A stretch of 64,000 nucleotides of DNA from Burkholderiales bacterium RIFCSPLOWO2_12_FULL_65_40. Its GTDB lineage: Bacteria > Pseudomonadota > Gammaproteobacteria > Burkholderiales > Burkholderiaceae_C. Location: positions 129,114 to 193,113 of the forward strand of contig MESL01000007.1 in NCBI GenBank assembly GCA_001770955.1. The letters run 5' to 3'. The notes beneath the pieces are model-generated. The model was not told the origin of the DNA, ran no database searches, and worked only from the letters and a program-made list of their open reading frames with translations. This document shows positions 15,712 through 26,167 of the stretch, one piece after another; the first letter of the stretch is position 1; each line of letters begins with the position of its first letter. Position numbers and translations under genes: made by a program.

Positions 15712-16827
15712 ATGACCCCGGCTCTGAATCCGCTCGACCGCATTCGCCCCGATGTGCGCGCCATGCACGCCTATGTCGTGCAAGGTGCCGAAGGCATGCT
15801 CAAGCTCGATGCGATGGAAAACCCCTTTGGCTTGCCGCCCGCGCTGCAGGCCGCGCTGGGCCAGCGCCTGGGCTCGCTGGCGCTCAACCGCTACCCCGGC
15901 ACCCGCAACGACGACCTGCGCACCGCGCTGGCGCGCCATGCCGGCATGCCCGAGGGGCATGCGCTGATTCTGGGCAACGGTTCGGACGAACTCATCAGCC
16001 TCGTGTCGCTCGCCTGCGCGCTGCCGCCCACCGCCGATGGTCAGCGCCCGGTGGTGCTGGCGCCCGTGCCGGGATTCGTCATGTATGCCATGAGTGCCCA
16101 GTTGCAGGGGCTGGACTTCGTGGGCGTGCCGCTGACGCCGGATTTCGAGCTGGATGAAGCCACCATGCTCGCCGCCATCGCGCGGCACCGGCCCGCCATC
16201 ACGCACATCGCTTACCCGAACAACCCCACGGCCACGCTGTGGGACGCGGCGGTGGTGCAGCGCATCATCGACGCTGCGGCCACGGTGGGCGGCATTGTCG
16301 TCATGGACGAGGCCTACCAGCCCTTTGCAAGCCGCACCTGGCTGGACCGCATGCGCGCCGAGCCGCAGCGCAATCGCCATGTGCTGCTGATGCGCACTTT
16401 GAGCAAGTTCGGCCTGGCCGGCGTGCGCCTGGGTTACCTCATCGGCCCGGCCGCGGTGGTCGGCGAAATCGACAAGGTGCGCCCGCCGTACAACGTGAGC
16501 GTGCTCAACTGCGAGGCGGCGCTGTTTGCGCTGGAACACGCCGAGGTTTTTGCCGAGCAGGCGCGCGAGCTGCGCGCCCAGCGCACGCTGTTGGTGGCCG
16601 CCTTGCGCGCCATGCCGGGCATCGAAAAATGCTGGGACAGCGAGGCCAACATGGTGCTGGTGCGGGTGAAAGACGCCGCACGCACTTTTGCTGCCATGCG
16701 CGAGCGCAAGGTATTGATCAAGAACGTTTCTACAATGCATCCATTGCTGGTGAACTGCCTGCGCCTGACCGTGGGCTCCCACGATGACAATGCGATCATG
16801 CTGCAAGCACTCCAGGCCTCGCTATGA
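15712..16827 (+). CDS. hisC: Histidinol-phosphate aminotransferase
   Basis: PLP-dependent aminotransferase (371 aa) converting imidazole-acetol phosphate to histidinol phosphate. The substrate segment [25 protein letters not shown], the [11 protein letters not shown] motif and the PLP lysine in [15 protein letters not shown] are present. It overlaps the following hisB by 4 bp. Confidence 0.96.
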   Translation: MTPALNPLDRIRPDVRAMHAYVVQGAEGMLKLDAMENPFGLPPALQAALGQRLGSLALNRYPGTRNDDLRTALARHAGMPEGHALILGNGSDELISLVSLACALPPTADGQRPVVLAPVPGFVMYAMSAQLQGLDFVGVPLTPDFELDEATMLAAIARHRPAITHIAYPNNPTATLWDAAVVQRIIDAAATVGGIVVMDEAYQPFASRTWLDRMRAEPQRNRHVLLMRTLSKFGLAGVRLGYLIGPAAVVGEIDKVRPPYNVSVLNCEAALFALEHAEVFAEQARELRAQRTLLVAALRAMPGIEKCWDSEANMVLVRVKDAARTFAAMRERKVLIKNVSTMHPLLVNCLRLTVGSHDDNAIMLQALQASL

Positions 16828-17447
16828 CCTCTTCCGCACTCGTTCCTTCCGCTTCCACCGACCGCACGGCCGAAGTCAGCCGCAACACCGCCGAAACGCG
16901 CATCACCGTGCGCCTGAACCTCGACGGCACGGGCCAGTCCAGCCTGCACACCGGCATCGGGTTTTTTGACCACATGCTGGAGCAGATCGCGCGCCACGGC
17001 CTGATTGACCTCGAAGTGCACGCCGACGGCGATCTGCACATCGACGGCCACCACACCGTGGAGGATGTTGGCATCACCATTGGCCAGGCCTTCGCGCGCG
17101 CCGTGGGCGACAAGAAGGGCATCCGCCGCTATGGCCACGCCTACGTGCCGCTCGACGAGGCGCTCTCGCGCGTGGTCATCGATCTTTCGGGCCGCCCGGG
17201 CCTGGTGCTGAACATTCCGTTCACCAGCGGCATGATCGGCGGCTTCGACACCCAGCTCACGCACGAGTTCTTCCAGGGCTTCGTGAACCATGCGGGCGCC
17301 ACGCTGCACATCGACAACCTGCGCGGCGTGAACGCGCACCACCAGTGCGAAACGGCGTTCAAGGCCTTCGCCCGCGCCCTGCGCGCCGCCGTCGAGCGCG
17401 ATCCACGCAGCGCCGGCACCATTCCCTCGACCAAGGGTTCCCTGTAA
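16824..17447 (+). CDS. hisB: Imidazoleglycerol-phosphate dehydratase
   Basis: Monofunctional HisB (207 aa) with no histidinol-phosphatase domain. Metal-binding histidine clusters appear as [27 protein letters not shown] and [17 protein letters not shown]. The start overlaps the hisC stop. The first 25 residues (serine/alanine-rich) precede the usual family start, so translation might begin a little later. Confidence 0.95.
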   Translation: MTSSALVPSASTDRTAEVSRNTAETRITVRLNLDGTGQSSLHTGIGFFDHMLEQIARHGLIDLEVHADGDLHIDGHHTVEDVGITIGQAFARAVGDKKGIRRYGHAYVPLDEALSRVVIDLSGRPGLVLNIPFTSGMIGGFDTQLTHEFFQGFVNHAGATLHIDNLRGVNAHHQCETAFKAFARALRAAVERDPRSAGTIPSTKGSL

Positions 17448-17451
17448 ATTT

Positions 17452-17513
17452 TCTATAAAACAGGCCTCAAGCGCTTATCCAGATTGCGCTAACAGCTATG
17501 AATTCAGTAGTAA
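17452..17513 (-). repeat. Dispersed mini-repeat spanning the hisB-hisH gap and the hisH start
   Basis: Read on the minus strand this gives AATTCATAGCTGTTAGCGC, then GATAAGCGCTTGAGGCC and a T-rich end, the same layout as the copies at 42086 and 40248. The ATG of hisH (17498) and its first five codons lie inside the repeat, so the element has become part of the gene. Confidence 0.7.
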
Positions 17514-18166
17514 AAACCGTGGCGGTGGTGGACTATGGCATGGGCAACCTGCGCTCCGTGTCGCAGGCCGTGCAGGCCGCAGCGCACGACACGGGCTGGA
17601 CGGTCGTCGTCACCTCACGCCCCGAAGACGTGCGCGCGGCCCAGCGCATCGTGCTGCCCGGCCAGGGCGCCATGCCGGACTGCATGCGCGAGCTGCGCGA
17701 CTCGGGTCTGCGCGAATCCGTGCTTGAAGCCGCCGCCACCAAGCCGATGTTCGGCGTCTGCGTGGGCATGCAGATGCTGCTCACGCACAGCGCCGAGGGC
17801 GATACGCCGGGCCTGGGCCTCATTCCGGGCGAGGTCGTCAAGTTCAACCTGGCCGGGCGCACGCAGCAGGACGGCAGCCGCTACAAGGTGCCGCAGATGG
17901 GCTGGAACACTGTGCGCCAGGTACCGCACGGCGACGCCGTGCACCCGGTGTGGGCCGGCGTACCTGATAACAGCTACTTCTATTTCGTGCACAGCTTCTA
18001 TGCCCGGCCGCAAGACCCGCGCCACTGCGCGGGCGAAGCCGATTACGGCGGTGTGTTTGCTGCCGCGATTGCACGCGATAATATTTTCGCCACGCAATTC
18101 CACCCGGAGAAGAGCGCGGAGCACGGCCTGCAGCTGTACCGCAACTTCCTGCACTGGAATCCGTGA
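17498..18166 (+). CDS. hisH: Imidazole glycerol phosphate synthase, glutaminase subunit
   Basis: Glutamine amidotransferase (222 aa) that feeds ammonia to HisF. The class I triad is visible: Cys in [14 protein letters not shown], and His and Glu in [13 protein letters not shown]. The oxyanion region [14 protein letters not shown] is canonical and starts after a short extra N-terminus (MNSVVKTVA) that comes from the mini-repeat overlapping the start. Confidence 0.96.
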   Translation: MNSVVKTVAVVDYGMGNLRSVSQAVQAAAHDTGWTVVVTSRPEDVRAAQRIVLPGQGAMPDCMRELRDSGLRESVLEAAATKPMFGVCVGMQMLLTHSAEGDTPGLGLIPGEVVKFNLAGRTQQDGSRYKVPQMGWNTVRQVPHGDAVHPVWAGVPDNSYFYFVHSFYARPQDPRHCAGEADYGGVFAAAIARDNIFATQFHPEKSAEHGLQLYRNFLHWNP

Positions 18167-18201
18167 TTTACACTTTTCCCGGTCGCCACGTTTTTCCACT
18201 C

Positions 18202-18227
18202 TCGTTCGGGCTGAGCCAGTCGAAGCC
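18202..18227 (+). repeat. Half REP-like repeat upstream of hisA
   Basis: The sequence TCGTTCGGGCTGAGCCAGTC followed by GAAGCC resembles one arm of the common proteobacterial repeat read as TTCGACAGGCTCAG...GAACG on the other strand. Only one arm is seen in the 81-bp hisH-hisA gap. Function unknown. Confidence 0.5.
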
Positions 18228-18247
18228 CATTTATCCCCGAACCCACC

Positions 18248-18991
18248 ATGCTTCTGATCCCCGCCATCGACCTCAAGGACGGCCACTGCGTTCGCCTCAA
18301 GCAAGGCGACATGGACCAATCGACCACCTTTGGCGAAGACCCGGCCGCCATGGCGCGCAAGTGGGTGGACGCGGGCGCACGCCGCCTGCACCTGGTGGAC
18401 CTCAACGGGGCCTTCGCGGGCAAGCCCAAGAACTACGCCGCCATCCAGTCCATCCTCAAGGAGGTCGGTGACGACATCCCGGTGCAGCTCGGCGGCGGCA
18501 TCCGTGACCTCGACACCATCGAGAAATACATCGACGGCGGCCTGCGCTACGTCATCATCGGCACGGCGGCCGTGAAGAATCCCGGCTTCCTCAAGGACGC
18601 CTGCACCGCGTTCGGCGGCCACATCATCGTGGGCCTGGACGCCAAGGACGGCAAGGTCGCCACCGACGGCTGGAGCAAGCTCACCGGCCACGAGGTCGTG
18701 GATCTGGCGAAAAAGTTCGAGGACTGGGGTGTCGAATCCATCATCTACACCGACATCGGCCGCGACGGCATGCTCTCGGGCATCAACATCGAAGCCACCG
18801 TCAAGCTGGCACAGGCGCTCACCATCCCGGTCATCGCCTCGGGAGGCCTGGGCAGCATGCGCGACATCGAGCAGCTCTGCGCTGTCGAGGAAGAGGGCGT
18901 CGAAGGCGTGATCTGCGGCCGGGCCATCTATTCGGGTGACCTCGACTTCGCCGCCGCGCAGGCGCGCGCCGACGAACTTGCCAATGCCTGA
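18248..18991 (+). CDS. hisA: Phosphoribosylformimino-AICAR ribotide isomerase
   Basis: TIM-barrel isomerase (247 aa) of histidine synthesis. The N-terminal catalytic aspartate is in [17 protein letters not shown] and the second in [10 protein letters not shown]. Phosphate-binding glycines are in QLGGGIRDL and [10 protein letters not shown]. The gene ends inside the start of the mutarotase gene (8-bp overlap). Confidence 0.97.
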   Translation: MLLIPAIDLKDGHCVRLKQGDMDQSTTFGEDPAAMARKWVDAGARRLHLVDLNGAFAGKPKNYAAIQSILKEVGDDIPVQLGGGIRDLDTIEKYIDGGLRYVIIGTAAVKNPGFLKDACTAFGGHIIVGLDAKDGKVATDGWSKLTGHEVVDLAKKFEDWGVESIIYTDIGRDGMLSGINIEATVKLAQALTIPVIASGGLGSMRDIEQLCAVEEEGVEGVICGRAIYSGDLDFAAAQARADELANA

Positions 18992-19838
18992 CCCTGCGCT
19001 GCTGGCGGGCCAAGCCGAGACTTTCCACGGCCAGCCCTGCATCCGCTTGAGCGCAGGCAACGGTGATACCGCCCTGGTGGCGCTGCACGGCGCCCAGGTG
19101 CTGTCCTGGGTGTCCGGCGGGCGCGAGCGCCTCTACCTGAGCCCGGACGCCGTGGTCGACGGCCAGGCCGCCATCCGGGGCGGCATTCCGCTGTGCTTTC
19201 CCCAGTTCAACCAGCGCGGCCCGCTACCCAAGCACGGCTTTGCGCGCAACCTGACCTGGCGTGCCGAGGGCATGCAGGCCGAGGCCGACACTGTCCGCTT
19301 GGCGTTGCATCTGGCGGATGACGAACGCAGCCGCGCCTGGTGGCCACGGGCCTTCGCCGCGCGGGTGGACGTGGCGCTGGCCGCAGGCGAGCTGCGGGTC
19401 GATTGCACCGTGCGCAACACCGACGCCGTAGCCTGGGATTTCACCCTCGCCCTGCACAGCTACCTGTGCGTGGACGATATCGCCCAGGTTCGCCTGCAGG
19501 GCCTGGACGGCTGCGCGCGCTGGGACGCCGTGGCGGATGTGCACGGCACGCAGCAGGGCCCCATCACCTTCGCGGGGGAGTACGACAGCGTATTCGCCGC
19601 GGCCCCCGCGCCTATGCAACTGCACGACGGCGCGCACCGGCTCGAAATCGCCCAGAGCCCGAGCATGGGCCAGACGGTGGTCTGGAACCCCGGAGCCGCG
19701 CTGTGCGCGCGCCTGTCCGATATGCCTGCTGGTGGCCATGCCCATATGCTGTGCGTCGAGGCCGCCCAGATCGACACGCAGGTGGTGCTCGCACCGGGCG
19801 CTACCTGGTCCGGCGGGCAGTGCCTGCGGGTGCTTTAG
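18984..19838 (+). CDS. D-hexose-6-phosphate mutarotase-like (aldose epimerase family)
   Basis: Aldose 1-epimerase family protein (284 aa) of the YeaD/glucose-6-phosphate 1-epimerase branch. Hallmarks are [20 protein letters not shown] (the first catalytic His in HGFAR), [10 protein letters not shown] and the late ETGFR-equivalent region around VVWNPGA. It is inserted between hisA and hisF and overlaps hisA, so it is translated with the histidine genes. Its link to histidine synthesis is unclear; it may simply ride in the operon. Confidence 0.85.
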   Translation: MPDPALLAGQAETFHGQPCIRLSAGNGDTALVALHGAQVLSWVSGGRERLYLSPDAVVDGQAAIRGGIPLCFPQFNQRGPLPKHGFARNLTWRAEGMQAEADTVRLALHLADDERSRAWWPRAFAARVDVALAAGELRVDCTVRNTDAVAWDFTLALHSYLCVDDIAQVRLQGLDGCARWDAVADVHGTQQGPITFAGEYDSVFAAAPAPMQLHDGAHRLEIAQSPSMGQTVVWNPGAALCARLSDMPAGGHAHMLCVEAAQIDTQVVLAPGATWSGGQCLRVL

Positions 19839-19867
19839 AACCTTTTTTCTTTTTCTCCGGAGTTCCC

Positions 19868-20668
<801 letters not shown>

Positions 20669-20781
20669 GTTTCTTCTGAGGCTGGAGGCCGGGACTCGCC
20701 CCTATGGGGGGAAGCTAGAGAAAGTGACCACGCTCCCGGGCATACACTCCTGCCGCTGTCCTAAGCTCAGGTGCAGCGATT

Positions 20782-20838
20782 GCTATAAAAATATAGCACT
20801 GAGAGATTCCCTCATGAGCGCCGGAGTCCAAAAACTCT
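20782..20838 (+). repeat. Dispersed mini-repeat downstream of hisF
   Basis: About 55 bp starting GCTATAAAAATATAGCACTG and ending near GAGCGCCGGAGTCCAAAAA. It has the same layout as the other mini-repeats. It sits between the convergent ends of hisF and the TPP-enzyme gene. The remaining 110 bp after hisF hold nothing I can recognise. Confidence 0.55.
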
Positions 20839-22508
20839 CAAGGAGCAATTTTTCGCTTCAGCGCTCTGGCCACCGCCGGTGGCAGGCTGGGCAGCGAGCG
20901 CAGCAGCCACGGCAGCAGCTTGCGCTTGAGCCCGCTGAGCGACTGCGGCACTACCGCCTCGATCAGGTGCGGCCCGGGCGTGGCCAGGGCGTGCTCCAGC
21001 GCCCGCACGAACTCCTCGGCCGTGGTGGTGCGCACGCCGTGCACGCCCATGCCCTGCGCGAGCTGGGCGAAGTGGATCACCGGGCCCGTCAGGTCCAGCT
21101 GCGAAAGGGCCTTGGCGCCCACCTTTTCGGCGCCCACACGCTCCAGCTCCACGTTGAGCACGGAATACGAGGCGTTGTTGAAGATGACCGAGACCACGTT
21201 GAGCTTCTCGCGCGCCATGGTCCACAGCGCCTGGATGGTGTACATCGAGGTGCCGTCGCCGATCAGCGCGAGCACCGGGCGCTCCGGGCAGGCGATGGCC
21301 GCGCCCACGGCGTTGGGCAGGCCCTGGCCGATGGCGCCGCCGGTGAGCGTGATGAGGTCGTGGCGCGGCGCGCCGGCGGTGAAGGGCGCGAGCATCAGCC
21401 CCGAGGTGATGGCCTCGTCGATGAGGATGGCGTTCTCGGGCAGCAGGTGGCCCACGGCCTTGCACACCTTCTCGGCGGTGAGCTTGCCGCGCGGGCGGCC
21501 CGGGCGGGCGGGGGCCTGCAGCGCCGGCTGGGTCTGGGCGGCGCCCAGCGCCTGGGCGAGATTTTCGAGGCTGGCGGCCGCGTCCTGCGCGGGCGTGGAA
21601 AGCGGGTGCACGGTGCAGCCCTCGGGCACCAAATAGCTTCTCTTGCCAGGGTAGGCAAAGAAGGACACCGGCGCCTTGGCGTCCACCAGCACCAGGTGCT
21701 CGATGCCAGCGAGCTGCACCCCGGCCAGCTCGGCCAGGTAGGCGATGCGTTCTACGGCAGGCAGGCCCGCGCCGCGCTCCAGCCGCGTGGGGAAGACCTC
21801 GGCGAACACCTTCACGCCGCTGTGCGCGGCGATGCGTGCGGCGGCCCGCAGGCCGGGCTCGCGCAGCGCCTGTCCGCCCAGCAGCAGCGCGGCCTTGCCG
21901 TCCGCACGCAGGGCCTGGGCGATGGCCTGGACGGTGGCGTCGTCGGCCGCCTCGGGGCGCGGCGGCGGTGGCGGTGGGCAGGGCACGCCGCCCTCGCCCC
22001 ATGACACATCGGCTGGCAGGATCAGCGTGGCCACCTGGCCTGGCAGGCCGCGTGCGGCGGCGATGGCGTCCACGGCGTCCTGGCAGAGCTGGGCTGTGCT
22101 TTGCGAGGTGCGCACGAAACCGGGCGATACGTTGCGCGCCACGGTTTCGATGTCGGACTGGAGCTGCGCGTCGTACTGCGTGTGGTGGGTGGCATGGTCG
22201 CCCACGATGTTGACCACGGGCACCTTGCCCTTGCGTGCGTTGTGCAGGTTGGCCAGGCCGTTGCCCAGGCCGCAGCCCAGGTGCAAGAGCGTGGCGGCGG
22301 GTTTGCCGGCCATGCGCGCGTAGCCGTCGGCCGCGCCGGTGGCCACGCCTTCAAAAAGGGCCAGCACTGCGCGCATCTTCGGTTCGCTGTCGAGCGCGGC
22401 GACGAAGTGCATCTCGCTGGTGCCGGGGTTGGTGAAGCAGACTTCAATACCGGCATCGACCAGTGTTTTCATCAACGCCTGAGCGCCGTTCAGGGGGGCT
22501 GCGGACAT
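20838..22508 (-). CDS. Acetolactate synthase-like TPP-dependent enzyme
   Basis: Thiamine-diphosphate enzyme (556 aa from the ATG at 22508). Present are the N-terminal pyrimidine-binding domain (CFTNPGTSEMHFVAAL, glutamate in ALFEGVATGAADGYARM), the central domain and the C-terminal diphosphate motif GDGTSMYTIQALW...NN. It belongs to the acetolactate synthase/benzoylformate decarboxylase superfamily, but the actual substrate is not clear. A ribosome site AAGGAACACACC fixes the start; an upstream in-frame ATG at 22532 is less likely. It is last in a three-gene minus-strand cluster with a BASS transporter and a FAD dehydrogenase. Confidence 0.85.
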   Translation of the reverse strand: MSAAPLNGAQALMKTLVDAGIEVCFTNPGTSEMHFVAALDSEPKMRAVLALFEGVATGAADGYARMAGKPAATLLHLGCGLGNGLANLHNARKGKVPVVNIVGDHATHHTQYDAQLQSDIETVARNVSPGFVRTSQSTAQLCQDAVDAIAAARGLPGQVATLILPADVSWGEGGVPCPPPPPPRPEAADDATVQAIAQALRADGKAALLLGGQALREPGLRAAARIAAHSGVKVFAEVFPTRLERGAGLPAVERIAYLAELAGVQLAGIEHLVLVDAKAPVSFFAYPGKRSYLVPEGCTVHPLSTPAQDAAASLENLAQALGAAQTQPALQAPARPGRPRGKLTAEKVCKAVGHLLPENAILIDEAITSGLMLAPFTAGAPRHDLITLTGGAIGQGLPNAVGAAIACPERPVLALIGDGTSMYTIQALWTMAREKLNVVSVIFNNASYSVLNVELERVGAEKVGAKALSQLDLTGPVIHFAQLAQGMGVHGVRTTTAEEFVRALEHALATPGPHLIEAVVPQSLSGLKRKLLPWLLRSLPSLPPAVARALKRKIAP

Positions 22509-22528
22509 GGTGTGTTCCTTCGAAGGTG

Positions 22529-23413
22529 TCAAGCGGGGGCGGTGGTTGGGGCGGCGGGCAGCAGGCGGCGCATGGCCAGGGCAAACAGCAGGCCCCCGGC
22601 GTACATGAGCACACCATAGAGCGCGCCGGGAATGGCCATGGCGTCGTCCTGGAGCACGGTGCTGGCAATCACCAGTGCCAAGGCGGCGTTCTGCACGGCG
22701 GTTTCAATGCCCAGGGTGACCGACTGGCTGCGCGACAGGCGCGCAGCCCACGCTACGCCAAAGCCCACGCACAGCATGCTGATGTTGAGCAGCAGCGCAA
22801 ACGGCGCCAGGGTGGTGAAGTTGTCGCGCAGCAACGCCCAGTTCTTGGCTACGGCCAGCACCACGATGAGCACGAACAGCACCGTGGCCACGCGCGTGGC
22901 GCGCGGTTCGAAGCGCCGTGCCCAGGCACTCCAGCGCTGGCGCGCGAACATGCCCAGGCTCACCGGCACGCCCAGCACCAGCGCCACCTGGCCCATCATC
23001 AACCCTACGGGCACGTCCACCGCCCGGGCTGCGCCCAGGTAGTGGCCCAGCGCCCAGGTCACGACCAGGGGCAGGGTGAAAATGGTGGCGACGCTGGCCA
23101 CGGCGGTGAAGCTCAGCGCCAGCGCCACGTCGCCGCGCGCGAGATAGGTGAGCAGGTTGGAGGTGCTGCCCGTGGGGCAGGCTGCCAGGATCATGAAGCC
23201 CACGGCAAACACACCCGTCATGCCCCAGGCACTGAGCAGGAGGAAGCACGCCAGCGGCAGCAGCACGAAGTGGCACACCACCCCCACCAGCAACGCGCGC
23301 GGCTGGGCAAAGATGCGCCGGAAGTCGCCCACCGTCAGCCCCAGGCCGAGCGAAAACATGATGAAGGCCAGGATGAGCGGCAGCAGCACGCCTGAAACAA
23401 TGTCGCCTTGCAT
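22529..23413 (-). CDS. Bile acid:sodium symporter (BASS) family transporter
   Basis: Integral membrane protein (294 aa) with eight to ten hydrophobic helices. It has the BASS-family pattern GLGLTVGDFRRIFAQPRAL near the N-terminus, ACPTGSTSNLLTYLARGD in the middle and ETAVQNAALALVIAS near the C-terminus. The family imports organic anions (bile acids, pantoate, 2-keto acids) with sodium. It lies between the FAD dehydrogenase (10 bp upstream) and the TPP enzyme (20 bp downstream), so the three probably form one operon handling the same organic acid. Confidence 0.9.
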   Translation of the reverse strand: MQGDIVSGVLLPLILAFIMFSLGLGLTVGDFRRIFAQPRALLVGVVCHFVLLPLACFLLLSAWGMTGVFAVGFMILAACPTGSTSNLLTYLARGDVALALSFTAVASVATIFTLPLVVTWALGHYLGAARAVDVPVGLMMGQVALVLGVPVSLGMFARQRWSAWARRFEPRATRVATVLFVLIVVLAVAKNWALLRDNFTTLAPFALLLNISMLCVGFGVAWAARLSRSQSVTLGIETAVQNAALALVIASTVLQDDAMAIPGALYGVLMYAGGLLFALAMRRLLPAAPTTAPA

Positions 23414-23422
23414 GGTGGCTCC

Positions 23423-25033
23423 TCAGCGTCCGGTGGTGATGGAGCGCGCCGCAGCGCGCGCCGTGAGAATGCAGCCGGGCAGGAAGGTGCCCTCCAGCGA
23501 GCGTTTGCCGCTCGCACCACCACCGCCAAAGCCCGCAGCCTCGCCCACGCTGTACAGGCCGGGGATGGGCTGGTCGGCACCGTTGAGCACGCGGCTGTGC
23601 AGGTCGGTGCGCAGGCCGCCCAGGCTTTTGCGCGTGATGAGCTGCATCTGGATGGCGATGTAGGGCCCCGCACCGGGTTGTTGCAGCGGCGCGGGCGCGC
23701 AAGTGCGCAGCTTGTCCGGCCCCCACTGGCGCGCGTGCAGGATGCGGCGGATCTGGTCGTCATTGTGCAGCTTGGCACCGTTCGCAAAATTGGCGTCAAA
23801 GGTGTCGGCTGTGGCCTGCAGCACGGCGGGCTGTACGTCCTGCGTGCCGGTGAGCTGGTTCATCCTGGCGGCCAGGCCGGCGAGCGTGTCGTCCACGAGG
23901 AAGTGCTTGCTCTCGGTGGCCATCTGCTTCACCAGCCGGTGGTTGCCCAGCAGCGTTTCTTTCAGGAACTGCGGGAACTGCATGTCGCGGATGCGCTGGT
24001 TGTGCTCGGCGCCGGAGATGGCGAATTCCTTGGCCGCGATGCGCCAGTTCAGCAGGTGCCAGGTCCAGGGCTTCTCCTGCTCGGCCACGCGCTGGCACAG
24101 CCAGTGGGTGTCGAAACCGGTGACCAGCGGTTCGGGTCCGATGCGTTCGCCCCGGTGGTTGAGCCACAGCGCCGATTTACACGGAATGGTCGATAGGCCA
24201 TGTCCCTCGAAATGCGGGAACGGGTGCGGAAAGCCGGCGGCGTAGTTCCACATCTCGCCCGCACGGGTGATGCGTGCACCCAGCGCCTCGGCCACCCAGT
24301 GGTGCATGCGCCCGTCGGCATACGGGTGCGCGCCGTTGAGCATTGTGGCGGGGATCGGGCGGTCCTGTGGCCAATGGGCGCGCGTCTGATCGTGGCCACC
24401 ATTGATCCCGCCCATGGCCAGCACCACCACGGGGGCTTTCAGCAGCACCTCGGTGCCACTTTCTTCATTGACCGCCAGCACGCCGGACGTGCGGCCCTGC
24501 TGCAGGTCGAGCGCGGTGGCGCGGTGGCGGTGCAGCACGGTAAGTCGCCCGCCCGTGTCGGCCTGGCGCATGGCTGCGATCATGCGGCGCGTAAGCTCGC
24601 GTGCCGTGCCCCAGACGATGTGGTAGCGCGGCACGCTGTTGCCGTCACCCAAGCGCCCGCGCTCCACCCAGTTCACGGCGGGCATGAACTTCACGCCCTC
24701 GCCCAGCAGCCAGTCATAGACCTTGGCGCGTGAATGCTCGACGTAGTGGCGTGCCCACTCCAGGGCCAGCGTGTCGTCGGCATCCAGCTCGCCGAAGCGG
24801 ACCCAGTCGCGCAGCGCGGTCTCGGGGGTGTCGGGGATCTTCATGCGCGCCTGCAGCGGCGTGCCCACCAGGGCCATGCCGCCAAACGCCCAGAGGGCCA
24901 GGCCGCCCAGGCGTTCGGGCGTGTCGCGGTCCACCAGCGCCACGGACTGGCCCGCGCGCAGGGCTTCGAGCGCGGTGACGATGCCGGCCAGACCGCCGCC
25001 AACGATCACCACATCATGGTGCTGTGCTGCCAT
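23423..25033 (-). CDS. FAD-dependent dehydrogenase, KstD/fumarate-reductase flavoprotein family
   Basis: Flavoprotein (536 aa). It has an N-terminal dinucleotide-binding motif (VVIVGGGLAGIVTALEALRAG) trimmed to GGGLAGIVTALE, a capping domain, and a C-terminal FAD motif GLYSVGEAAGFGGGGASG. This layout matches 3-ketosteroid dehydrogenases, tricarballylate dehydrogenase and related enoate-forming enzymes. The precise substrate is unknown. It is the first gene of the minus-strand cluster and faces the AraC regulator across a 93-bp divergent promoter region. Confidence 0.85.
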   Translation of the reverse strand: MAAQHHDVVIVGGGLAGIVTALEALRAGQSVALVDRDTPERLGGLALWAFGGMALVGTPLQARMKIPDTPETALRDWVRFGELDADDTLALEWARHYVEHSRAKVYDWLLGEGVKFMPAVNWVERGRLGDGNSVPRYHIVWGTARELTRRMIAAMRQADTGGRLTVLHRHRATALDLQQGRTSGVLAVNEESGTEVLLKAPVVVLAMGGINGGHDQTRAHWPQDRPIPATMLNGAHPYADGRMHHWVAEALGARITRAGEMWNYAAGFPHPFPHFEGHGLSTIPCKSALWLNHRGERIGPEPLVTGFDTHWLCQRVAEQEKPWTWHLLNWRIAAKEFAISGAEHNQRIRDMQFPQFLKETLLGNHRLVKQMATESKHFLVDDTLAGLAARMNQLTGTQDVQPAVLQATADTFDANFANGAKLHNDDQIRRILHARQWGPDKLRTCAPAPLQQPGAGPYIAIQMQLITRKSLGGLRTDLHSRVLNGADQPIPGLYSVGEAAGFGGGGASGKRSLEGTFLPGCILTARAAARSITTGR

Positions 25034-25045
25034 GGTTTGTCTCCT

Positions 25046-25107
25046 GGTTGTGGAACCTGTGCGGTTCTCTGTGCGCCAGACGATAGCGTTTTATGATCGG
25101 CACAACC
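25046..25107. promoter_or_regulatory. Divergent control region with inverted repeat
   Basis: The 93-bp gap between the FAD dehydrogenase (minus) and the AraC gene (plus) contains GGTTGTG at 25046-25052 and its exact inverse CACAACC at 25101-25107. This spaced pair could be an operator for the regulator, but seven bases of symmetry is weak evidence on its own. Confidence 0.35.
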
Positions 25108-25126
25108 TTGACTTTGGAGCCCACAA

Positions 25127-26167
25127 ATGCTGACCTCAGAGCCCAGTGTGGCCATGAGCTGGGTGAACACGGTGGTGGCCGCTGCCGAGCGCCAGGGCCT
25201 GGCGCGCGATCTGCTGCTGGCCCGGGCAGGCCTGCCGCCCGGCTGCCTGGAGGGGCCGCGCTGGCCCATCGACGACATCACGCGCCTGTGGCGTGCTGCG
25301 GCCGAGCTCACGGCAGATCCGTCCTTCGGGCTGAACGCGGGGCGCACCGTGGGGCCGGGCAGTTTCAATGTGGTGAGCTACATCCTGCTGTCGTCGGCCA
25401 CGCTGCGCGCCGGTCTGGGCGTGCTGCAGCAGTACCAGCGGCTCATCAGCGACGGCGGGCGTTTCCAGATCCTCGCGGGCGAGCGCCAGAGCTGGGTGGT
25501 GTACCACCCGCAGCAGGGCAGCCTGGCCTTCAGCCCCCACCAGGTCGAGGCCGTGCTGGCAGCCACCGTGAGCTTCAGCCGCTGGGTGACGGGCCGTGCG
25601 CTGCGGCCTGCGCGTGCGCAGTTCAGCCACTGCCAGATCGGGCCGCTGGCCGTCTACACCGAGGCCCTGGCCACCGGGGTGCAGTTCGAGCAGGCCTTCA
25701 ACGGCCTGCTGCTGGACAACGCCGTGCTCGACGCACCGCTACCGCAGGCCGACGCTGAGCTCGCCAGCCTGCACCGCACCCGCGCCTCGGCCCTGCTGTC
25801 GGCGCTGTCGCAGCCGCTCCCTCTGCGGCGGCAGGTAGAGCAATGGCTGGTGGGTGCCCTTGACGGCAGCGTGCCCGGGCGGAGGGAGGCGGCCCGGCAT
25901 TTCGGGATGGGTGAGCGCACGTTTGCCCGCCGCCTGCGCGATGAGGGCACGCACTATGCTGAACAGGTGGATGCTGCGCGCCGCACGCTGGCCTGCACGG
26001 CGGTGGCCGATGGTGGTGAGCCGTTTGCCCGCATTGCACGGCGGCTGGGGTTTTCGGAGGCCAGCGCCTTCAACCGGGCGTTCCGGCGCTGGACGGGTCA
26101 GGCGCCGGGGGACTGGCAACAGCGCCGGCCGCCTGCGCCGCGTTCTGCTGCGCCAGACGGGCGCTGA
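25127..26167 (+). CDS. AraC-family transcriptional regulator
   Basis: Regulator (346 aa) with an N-terminal ligand-binding domain of the arabinose-operon-regulator type used by OruR/ArgR-like proteins. The C-terminal AraC double helix-turn-helix is at about 245-335 (REAARHFGMGERTFARRLRD, then ARIARRLGFSEASAFNRAFR). It is divergent from the flavoprotein-BASS-TPP cluster and is the obvious candidate to control it in response to its substrate. Its 3' end overlaps the convergent SulP gene by 98 bp. Confidence 0.9.
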   Translation: MLTSEPSVAMSWVNTVVAAAERQGLARDLLLARAGLPPGCLEGPRWPIDDITRLWRAAAELTADPSFGLNAGRTVGPGSFNVVSYILLSSATLRAGLGVLQQYQRLISDGGRFQILAGERQSWVVYHPQQGSLAFSPHQVEAVLAATVSFSRWVTGRALRPARAQFSHCQIGPLAVYTEALATGVQFEQAFNGLLLDNAVLDAPLPQADAELASLHRTRASALLSALSQPLPLRRQVEQWLVGALDGSVPGRREAARHFGMGERTFARRLRDEGTHYAEQVDAARRTLACTAVADGGEPFARIARRLGFSEASAFNRAFRRWTGQAPGDWQQRRPPAPRSAAPDGR

